Below, piece after piece: positions 14,156 to 19,661 of a stretch of 19,661 nucleotides of DNA. How positions within the stretch are numbered: position 1 is the stretch's first letter; every line of letters begins with the position of its first letter. Below the pieces are notes generated by a model, which was given only the letters and a program-made list of their open reading frames with translations, had not been told where the DNA came from and searched no databases. The stretch is taken from assembly GCA_040394475.1 (NCBI GenBank), contig JBEBSD010000102.1, positions 1 to 19,661 of the forward strand. The letters are read 5' to 3'. The DNA is from JBEBSD01 sp040394475 (GTDB taxonomy: Bacteria; Bacteroidota; Bacteroidia; Cytophagales; Spirosomataceae). A program made the position numbers and the translations under genes.

Positions 14156-15160
14156 ATGGAACCTTTTACCACCGATATCATTTTCTATTCTTCTCCGGAC
14201 GGCCATATCCGGGTGGAGGTGCTCCATGAAGATGAATCCTTTTGGCTCACCCAGAAGCGTATGGCGGAGCTTTTTGGTGTAGAAGTCAACACCATCAACT
14301 ACCACCTGAAAGAAATATTTAAAAGCGGAGAACTACAGGAAGGTCGAGTTATTCGAAAAATTCGAATAACTGCCGAAGATGGGAAAAAGTATCTTACCAA
14401 TTTCTATAACCTGGACGCCATCATCGCAGTGGGGTACCGGGTAAATAGCTTTCAGGCTACCCAATTCCGCATCTGGGCAACAGCAGTACTCCGGGAGTAC
14501 ATGATCAAAGGATTTGTGCTCGATGACGAACGTCTGAAACAAGGGAGTCGATTTGGTAAAGATTACTTTGATGAGCTACTGGAGCGTATCCGGGAAATAC
14601 GCGCCAGCGAGCGCAGGTTCTACCTCAAAATCACCGATATCTACGAGCAGTGCAGTATCGATTACAATAAGGATGCGGAAGTCACCCGGACTTTTTTCAA
14701 AACCGTGCAAAACAAGCTGCATTGGGCCATTACAGGTCATACGGCAGCGGAGCTGATTGCTAGACGGGCTGACACCTCTCAACCGAATATGGGACTAAAA
14801 ACCTGGAAGAATGCGCCGCATGGGAAAATATTAAAAACAGATAGTACAGTTGCCAAAAACTACCTGGAAGAAGACGAGATAAAGGCACTGGAGCGCGTCG
14901 TTTCGATGTATCTTGATTATGCCGAAAACCAGGCGGCACGTCAGATTCCTATGAAAATGGCCGACTGGATAACCAAGCTGGACGCGTTTCTGCAGTTCAA
15001 TGAATACGACATTCTGAAAGATGCCGGCAAGATCAACCACGAAGCCGCCAAAGGATTGGCAGAAAGACAATACGATAAGTTCAGAGTGACCCAGGACAGG
15101 ACATTTGAAAGCGATTTTGAGCGGGAAGCGACGCGGCTGCTCGTAAGAAAAAACAAATAA
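14156..15160 (+). CDS. RhuM-family protein
   Basis: A 334-residue member of the virulence RhuM family (PF13310), named after a gene on Salmonella pathogenicity island 3 and widespread on genomic islands and near defence genes. The biochemical function is not settled. The N-terminal third carries the family core: a beta strand pair (DIIFYSSPDGHIRVEV), an HTH-like stretch (SFWLTQKRMAELFGVEVNTINYHL, about 27-50), then YNLDAIIAVGYRVNS and FRIWATAVLREYMIKGF. A charged helical middle and the C-terminal ELIARRAD/NYLEEDEI region follow. The length fits the family. The start at 14156 agrees with the expected N-terminus and follows the XRE stub. RhuM probably shares the stub's promoter. Confidence 0.9.
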   Translation: MEPFTTDIIFYSSPDGHIRVEVLHEDESFWLTQKRMAELFGVEVNTINYHLKEIFKSGELQEGRVIRKIRITAEDGKKYLTNFYNLDAIIAVGYRVNSFQATQFRIWATAVLREYMIKGFVLDDERLKQGSRFGKDYFDELLERIREIRASERRFYLKITDIYEQCSIDYNKDAEVTRTFFKTVQNKLHWAITGHTAAELIARRADTSQPNMGLKTWKNAPHGKILKTDSTVAKNYLEEDEIKALERVVSMYLDYAENQAARQIPMKMADWITKLDAFLQFNEYDILKDAGKINHEAAKGLAERQYDKFRVTQDRTFESDFEREATRLLVRKNK

Positions 15161-15232
15161 CAGACCCTTCGGTTTTAAAAGACAGGTCATCAGTAAGCTC
15201 CTGATACCCTACACGCTTTGTATTTCAGTTTA

Positions 15233-15264
15233 CTTCCGAACGCACCGGAAATTGTATATTTTTG
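15233..15264 (+). promoter_or_regulatory. Promoter of the full XRE gene
   Basis: TATTTTTG at 15257-15264 fits TAnnTTTG, 23 bases before the ATG at 15288. The region is a diverged duplicate of 14041-14072, offset by exactly 1192 bases. Confidence 0.6.
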
Positions 15265-15287
15265 TTAGACCCTTAAATTTCAATACT

Positions 15288-15722
15288 ATGCCAAACCACA
15301 CAATCCATCAAGGCCGCAACCTGAAGCGCTTCCGAGAGATGCTCAACCTCAAGCAGGAGGCCATCGCCTGGGAGCTCGGTGAGGACTGGAACCAGCAGAA
15401 AGTATCCCTCCTCGAGCAAAAAGAAACCATTGACCGACCCATACTCGATCAGCTCGCCGCCATCCTCAAAATCCCCGCCGAAGCGATTCAGAACTTTGAT
15501 GAAGAAAACGCCGTCAACGTTATAGCGAATACGTTTAATAAAGAAGCGATGATCGGAAGCTCGGTCATTGCTACAGTTAACAATAACCCTCTTGATAAAC
15601 TTATGCAGCTTCACGAAGAGAAGATGGCACTTTACGAACGAATGTTGAAAGGATACGAACAGATGCTCAAGGAAAAGGACGAGATGATTGCGAGGATAGA
15701 GCGATTGGCTGGAAAGGAGTAA
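15288..15722 (+). CDS. XRE-family HTH transcriptional regulator with C-terminal coiled coil
   Basis: A 144-residue protein. Residues ~10-65 form a Cro/C1-type HTH (NLKRFREMLNLKQEAIAWEL, QQKVSLLEQ, LDQLAAILKIPAEAIQNF). A conserved middle (DEENAVNVIANTF) and a C-terminal coiled coil (LHEEKMALYERMLKGYEQMLKEKDEMIARIERL) follow. The ATG at 15288 is chosen over an upstream start because it follows a proper -7 box and matches the paralogs. This family is common in Bacteroidota accessory DNA. It may control its own promoter and that of the stub/RhuM unit, since both promoters are near copies (inference). The gene is followed by a GC-rich structured element and then the AT-rich defence-like gene. Confidence 0.88.
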   Translation: MPNHTIHQGRNLKRFREMLNLKQEAIAWELGEDWNQQKVSLLEQKETIDRPILDQLAAILKIPAEAIQNFDEENAVNVIANTFNKEAMIGSSVIATVNNNPLDKLMQLHEEKMALYERMLKGYEQMLKEKDEMIARIERLAGKE

Positions 15723-15727
15723 TATTT

Positions 15728-15832
15728 GGGCGTGCCCCTAACGGGTCGGGCTATCCGCTGTATCTTTTGTTCCGCAAGAGCTCCACAAAAGGATGCCGCT
15801 CCTATCCCTCACGCGTGGGACAGCGAATGCCC
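15728..15832. repeat. GC-rich structured element downstream of the XRE gene
   Basis: Starting 5 bases after the XRE stop. Outer arms GCGTG (15730-15734) and CACGC (15810-15814), inner arms TTTTGT (15765-15770) and ACAAAA (15785-15790), and a small hairpin GGGC-gt-GCCC (15728-15737). The words GGGTCGGGCTATCCGC and CCTATCCCTCACGC resemble a motif I recall as recurring in many Bacteroidota genomes, often near such XRE genes, but I cannot verify that here. It could be a terminator, a structured RNA or the end of a mobile cassette. GC content drops sharply right after it. Confidence 0.5.
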
Positions 15833-16054
15833 GTTATTTCATGATGCAGCATTATTACCATAACAGAACTACCATAGTAGATTCGTTAAGCAACAATGTT
15901 TATCTAAAAAATAGCTCTCTAGATTAGCCTCAACAATTCTCAGTATCTCATTTAAATTATTTCCATCTGAAATACTAGATTTCTGCTCAGCTCTCTACTA
16001 ACACAACGTTAACTCCAACTTTAATAAAACTAAAAGCAAAATTCAACACTAATC
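15833..16054. other. AT-rich leader region of the SIR2-STAND gene
   Basis: No coding frame and no exact TAnnTTTG box were found, although the promoter of the downstream gene should lie here. Composition is clearly more AT-rich than anything to the left, so the boundary of acquired DNA is near 15833. There is no Shine-Dalgarno sequence before 16055. Confidence 0.4.
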
Positions 16055-19000
16055 ATGCATATACTGGACCCTCTAGGTAGCGATTATAATCTATTATCAA
16101 ATATTTTTGAAGTAATCTACAAAAAAAACGCACTTGCACTTCTCGGGGCCGGTGCTTCTGTAACAAACAGACAGTTTCTGTCAAAGCAACTGATAGATCT
16201 ATATGAATCTAAGATATCAAAAAAATTTGAAACTAATGATATTATTCAATTTGTAGACATTCTACAAGAAACACCCGGATTAAGGAGAAACGATTTCGAC
16301 ACCTTTGTTGTCGACCAGCTAAGAAAATTAACTCCCGGTAATGGGCATAAGACTTTTGTGACAATTCCTTGGAAGCAAGTAATCACAACTAATTATGATA
16401 CACTTTTAGAGGAGGCATCCGACGAAGTTCAGAGGAATAATGACACTCATTTAAAATTACGAGTAATAAGAAACAAAAATCAATTAAATTACACTCAGAG
16501 TGATGGCGAAATAACGTATATAAAGCTAAACGGTTGTAAAACTGATTTATCACTATATCCATTAGTATTTTCTACAGAGGATTTCAACAAGCAAAATTCA
16601 TTTTACAAAAAAGTAACCTCATCTTACAATCAATTCTCCAATGAGATCTTATTTATCTCTTTTGGATATTCATTTAGTGACCTATTCTCCGAAAGACTAT
16701 TAGAAAAAGTTGCGAGTTCCGACACCCGGGATAGACGAATCCTATACTGCGTCGATCCGTATGTCAATGAACACCGTCTCAATTATTTAGCAAGCAAACA
16801 AATATGTGTTGTTAAATTAAGTTTCGATGATTTTTTCACCAATTACAAAATTTGGTTTGAAAAAAATAACAAGAACTACTTACGAACCCTACAAAAATTC
16901 ACAAATCGAGAAGGATCCGCAATTAAAATAGACACAAGCTCTCGCTTATATCTTGACAACAATATTGTACAGCTAAAAGACGACTATAGATCAACGAATA
17001 AAGTAAGAAAATACGACTTCTACATCGGAGAAGAACCTAATTATCAAGTCATTTTGGAAAACTTTGACGTAGTAAAAACCGAACAACAAGATAATCTATT
17101 AGAAAAATTAGAAGAATCATTTAATGAGTTCACGAAGACTACAATACCCAAATTGATATTAATAAATGGAGATTTCGGAACAGGAAAAACAACATTTACC
17201 CTTAGGTCCATAAATGAATACTTACGGAGACAAGTTTCAACATTAGCATTTGAACTCACAAATCCAAGTAATTTAAAAAAAGGATATGTTGCCAAACTAA
17301 TAAGACAATCAACAGCAACACAATTTATTTTCTATTGCGATAATATAGAAACGGACAGTATATTCAAAGCATTTTTGGAATTGCGAGTTGAATTAGCCTC
17401 TGAACAAAATGGCGATATTAAAGTTGTTTTTATTTCCTCTATTAGAGAAAACATACTGCAAAAATATATCAATCACACGAAACTTAACATCGCGAACCTT
17501 TGCGAGATCAATTATGACCCGAAATACTCAGACGGCGAATTGGAGCAATTAGTTGAGAATTTAAAAGAAGTGGGACTTATAAATTATAGAGACATCTCTG
17601 AGAAAAGTGCTATCACTTATGATATTAAACAAAACTACAAAGGTGATTCATTTATTACGTTATACAAATTAATAGAGGGAGGTGCCCACTATAAACTCTT
17701 AGAAAAGGCGTACAATGAACTTTCATCGGATGTTAAAGTAGCATTCAAGATTACGGCACTTATTCACAGATTTAACATCCTTTGCCCGGTTGGCGTAATC
17801 AAAAACTCTATTAAAAATATTAGCTGGGAAGAATTTGATATGAAAATCCTAAAAGGAGACGGAAAGGGCATTTTGTTTCAAATAAATAAGTACTCAATCA
17901 GAAACGAACCAGATTTATATTTTAAAACAAAGCATCCAATAATAGCTGAAGCTCTTGTTTTACGATTTCTTAAAAACAACGAAAAAAATACATTATACAA
18001 AGACATTTTTGAATCTCTCACTTACAGCGATTTTAACGCTAGATTCATAATTGACTTAATAAAAAGCATTAGAAATTATGATTCTGACATAACAAAAGGG
18101 CAAATTGACAGATATTTTCAAATTGCAAAGAGGGAATTTGAGTCTTCTCCCCATTTTATGTTAGGATACGTTACAAATTTAGAAAAAAACACAAATTCTA
18201 TATTAGTATTAAAAGAGTGTCTTCGTGATATAACGATACTAGAATCCACATTAGAAAGACGTAACCATAGATTAGTTCATCGAAAAGGAAGTATCTGTTT
18301 TAAGATAGCAAAGACATTATTTCAAGGAGACAAAAAAAACTCCGAAGTCGTAGAATACTTAAATGAAGCAGAGGATTGGTTCGATATTAAAAAAATGCTG
18401 GATCCTCTATCACCGTATAGCTATCTAGACTATTTCAATATATTGACATGGAAATTAAAAAATATTAAACTAACTAATGAACAAAAATTGTACACATATC
18501 AAACATTAAATGTTTTATTCGATGAAGCAACAAGAACACTAAATGGGAATATAGCCATAATAGATAGGCTTTTTGAAGAATATAGTTCTGTTATTGGAAT
18601 CAAGCAAGAAAACCAAGATTATGAGAAATTTCTCTTGGAGCAATATCAAGACCATTTCTTAAGACCCTCCTCAGCAGTGCTACTTTATTATTATTACGAA
18701 CACTTGGATAAAAAAGAAAAATGCACGCAGTTATTCGATGAAATTAAAAATTACATTGACAACAAAGATGTCGTTTATTTCCTTTTTAAACAATATGGAA
18801 GAAGCCTTAACTTAGTAAATAACAGGGTTAAATTTTTTGAGTTGGTTTCTAAAAACGAATTTTTAAAAAAAGATTCGCCGCTTAGATATCATTACTTTAG
18901 TTCAATATGCGAATTTTATAACTTAAGATGGAGTGATGGTTTGGATGAACTAAGCGAATTGAGAAACGAGAGATTCAGTAATCTAAATCCAGATTTTTTC

Positions 19001-19222
19001 CTATACTGGATGAGGGAAGAAGGTGATGTTGAGATATTTGATGCTGAAATAGTTAAGGACAAAAAAACAAAAATGGTTAAAATATTATCTCCCTTTTATA
19101 AAAGCTTTGCCTTGATAAAAGGTGATTATAGAGACTATCTAAATCATCAATCTGTAAAGGCTAAATTGAAGTTTTTTTTAGATGGCGTGAGGGCAGAAAT
19201 AATTATAGATACCGACCAATAA
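16055..19222 (+). CDS. SIR2-like NADase + P-loop (STAND-like) NTPase, probable anti-phage sensor
   Basis: A 1055-residue multidomain protein. Residues ~14-260 form a SIR2-like domain: LLGAGAS (29-35, NAD loop), TTNYD (111-115, N113), KLNGC (157-161), STEDF and FGYSFSDL (203-210). Residues ~340-640 hold a P-loop NTPase with Walker A GDFGTGKT (372-379), a Walker B-like FIFYCDN (D429) and a sensor-like ISSIRE (R464). The remaining ~400 residues are helical and repeat-like, as expected for a ligand-sensing C-terminus. The order SIR2-STAND-helical sensor matches Avs5-type and related DSR-like defence proteins, which deplete NAD after recognising a phage protein. The usual SIR2 catalytic His in the HG motif is Asn159 here. 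Coding sequence is strongly AT-rich compared with neighbours, a sign of transfer. It seems to stand alone as a one-gene system. Confidence 0.82.
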   Translation: MHILDPLGSDYNLLSNIFEVIYKKNALALLGAGASVTNRQFLSKQLIDLYESKISKKFETNDIIQFVDILQETPGLRRNDFDTFVVDQLRKLTPGNGHKTFVTIPWKQVITTNYDTLLEEASDEVQRNNDTHLKLRVIRNKNQLNYTQSDGEITYIKLNGCKTDLSLYPLVFSTEDFNKQNSFYKKVTSSYNQFSNEILFISFGYSFSDLFSERLLEKVASSDTRDRRILYCVDPYVNEHRLNYLASKQICVVKLSFDDFFTNYKIWFEKNNKNYLRTLQKFTNREGSAIKIDTSSRLYLDNNIVQLKDDYRSTNKVRKYDFYIGEEPNYQVILENFDVVKTEQQDNLLEKLEESFNEFTKTTIPKLILINGDFGTGKTTFTLRSINEYLRRQVSTLAFELTNPSNLKKGYVAKLIRQSTATQFIFYCDNIETDSIFKAFLELRVELASEQNGDIKVVFISSIRENILQKYINHTKLNIANLCEINYDPKYSDGELEQLVENLKEVGLINYRDISEKSAITYDIKQNYKGDSFITLYKLIEGGAHYKLLEKAYNELSSDVKVAFKITALIHRFNILCPVGVIKNSIKNISWEEFDMKILKGDGKGILFQINKYSIRNEPDLYFKTKHPIIAEALVLRFLKNNEKNTLYKDIFESLTYSDFNARFIIDLIKSIRNYDSDITKGQIDRYFQIAKREFESSPHFMLGYVTNLEKNTNSILVLKECLRDITILESTLERRNHRLVHRKGSICFKIAKTLFQGDKKNSEVVEYLNEAEDWFDIKKMLDPLSPYSYLDYFNILTWKLKNIKLTNEQKLYTYQTLNVLFDEATRTLNGNIAIIDRLFEEYSSVIGIKQENQDYEKFLLEQYQDHFLRPSSAVLLYYYYEHLDKKEKCTQLFDEIKNYIDNKDVVYFLFKQYGRSLNLVNNRVKFFELVSKNEFLKKDSPLRYHYFSSICEFYNLRWSDGLDELSELRNERFSNLNPDFFLYWMREEGDVEIFDAEIVKDKKTKMVKILSPFYKSFALIKGDYRDYLNHQSVKAKLKFFLDGVRAEIIIDTDQ

Positions 19223-19308
19223 TCGAATCAATTTACTTTGTATCAGAATTTGCAAAGTATCCATTCTAAAAACTCAACAGACACACTCCCAGTGATTGAA
19301 TTTGTTGG

Positions 19309-19348
19309 GTGACTTTTCAAGATATGTAAGCATATCTTGAAAAGTCAC
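19309..19348. terminator. Perfect 18-bp palindrome at the end of the AT-rich block
   Basis: Arms GTGACTTTTCAAGATATG (19309-19326) and CATATCTTGAAAAGTCAC (19331-19348) are exact complements around a TAAG loop. It lies 86 bases after the SIR2-STAND stop and 29 bases before the stop of the minus-strand helicase gene, so it could end transcription in both directions. No T-run follows, and the stem is longer than most terminators here. It also coincides with the change from AT-rich to GC-rich sequence, so it could be an element boundary. Confidence 0.7.
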
Positions 19349-19377
19349 TTGCAAGGAGACATCCGTCACCCTGAAAT

Positions 19378-19661
19378 TCACCCCACCGCCATCTTAGCCG
19401 ACTCCTTCCACAGATAATGCGGAATGGGCTCCACGAGCTCCCAGGTAATGCTCATGGGTTTGCTTCCGTAGTACTTTACCAAGCGGGCTTCCCCCAAAAA
19501 CACCATGCCCATCGCATTGCCAAATTCGTCCTCGCTGGGCTCCCTTACAAAAAGCAATATCCGCTTGCCATCCCTTTCGTGGTGGATGTACGACTTCCCC
19601 TTGCCGCTTTCCGGCCGGCTCCTGAGCTTTTGTCGAAGGACTGGCTTTGCCAATGGAAAAG
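19378..19661 (-). pseudogene. C-terminus of a DUF3427 helicase-type protein, apparently frameshifted
   Basis: The minus-strand frame ending at 19378 encodes the C-terminal part of the DUF3427 domain found at the end of certain DEAD/DEAH-box helicases: PESGKGKSYIHHERDGKR, LLFVREPSEDEFGNAMGMVFLG and YYGSKPMSITWELVEPIP. Just upstream, the expected family sequence FHWQSQ is present (19641-19658) but in another frame. Between the two lie 23 bases (19618-19640), where family members need about 9 to 12. Those bases read TCCTTCGACAAAAGCTCAGG and so on, a copy of the palindromic repeat seen at 11985-13159. The gene is therefore probably inactivated or given a new C-terminus; it is cut by the window edge. 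A sequencing error is a less likely alternative. Confidence 0.65.
19618..19640. repeat. CTTCGAC-type repeat fragment inside the DUF3427 gene
   Basis: On the minus strand the segment begins TCCTTCGACAAAAGCTCAGG, which matches the half-unit CCTTCGAC-n(3-5)-GCTCAGG of the arrays around the GIY-YIG gene, for example TCCTTCGGCAAGCTCAGGA at about 12908. It sits where the helicase reading frame is broken. Confidence 0.65.

Noticed and set aside
13922..14305. N-terminal extension of the SymE-like gene to 203 residues
   Set aside because: The extra part overlaps the divergent stub and RhuM genes and shows no family similarity; only the last 75 residues fit SymE.
15728..15832. Integron attC site
   Set aside because: A CCTAACGG-like string is present, but the matching GTTRRRY end is absent and there is no integron integrase.

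Overview
This window looks like a chromosome segment of a Bacteroidota bacterium, probably of the order Cytophagales, though the genus cannot be fixed. The reasons are promoters of the TAnnTTTG (-7) type, a lack of Shine-Dalgarno sites, a BatB/BatC-like pair, a long-form PurC, a STAS gene beside ribonuclease Z, and the families of XRE regulator and SymE-like protein present.

Left part (1-4400): a C-terminal gene fragment comes first, then a decayed tRNA-like 3' end. A compact three-gene operon follows (601-3462): a secreted class-C beta-lactamase/LACTB-like serine hydrolase, a LytS-type histidine kinase and a LytTR response regulator, each overlapping the next. Between 3463 and 4217 lies debris, including the C-terminal remnant of an AbiEii-like nucleotidyltransferase toxin. 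It abuts a tRNA-Ser(GCU) gene with a clear promoter and terminator on the minus strand.

Middle part (4400-11982): mostly housekeeping genes at about 50% GC. They are a von Willebrand factor A (Bat) protein and its TPR partner, purC, a STAS protein, ribonuclease Z, a LysE-family transporter, a NUDIX hydrolase, a cation diffusion facilitator with a Cys-rich tail, and a Tat-exported sugar isomerase-like protein. A cluster of GGTCTGTG palindromes separates the convergent rnz and lysE-family genes.

Right part (11983-19661): an accessory region. Two arrays of CTTCGAC...GTCGAAG palindromic repeats flank a solitary GIY-YIG nuclease gene; one array contains a 78-bp tandem repeat. Next comes a family of XRE-type genes in three states: a copy without its HTH at 13249, a 17-codon stub at 14096 and a full copy at 15288. 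Around these sit a SymE-like toxin and a RhuM-family gene. The stub and the full copy share about 100 bp of promoter and 5' coding sequence, and RhuM lies between them. A structured GC-rich element then gives way to a very AT-rich block carrying a 1055-residue SIR2 + P-loop (STAND-like) protein, most likely an anti-phage NADase sensor of the Avs5/DSR kind. The block ends at a perfect 18-bp palindrome. The window closes in the tail of a DUF3427 helicase gene that appears frameshifted by a fragment of the same CTTCGAC repeat family.

The best leads for something new are the GIY-YIG gene embedded in its repeat arrays (with a copy of the repeat inside the helicase gene), the SIR2-STAND gene with an Asn in place of the usual catalytic His, and the XRE-stub/RhuM/XRE duplication.
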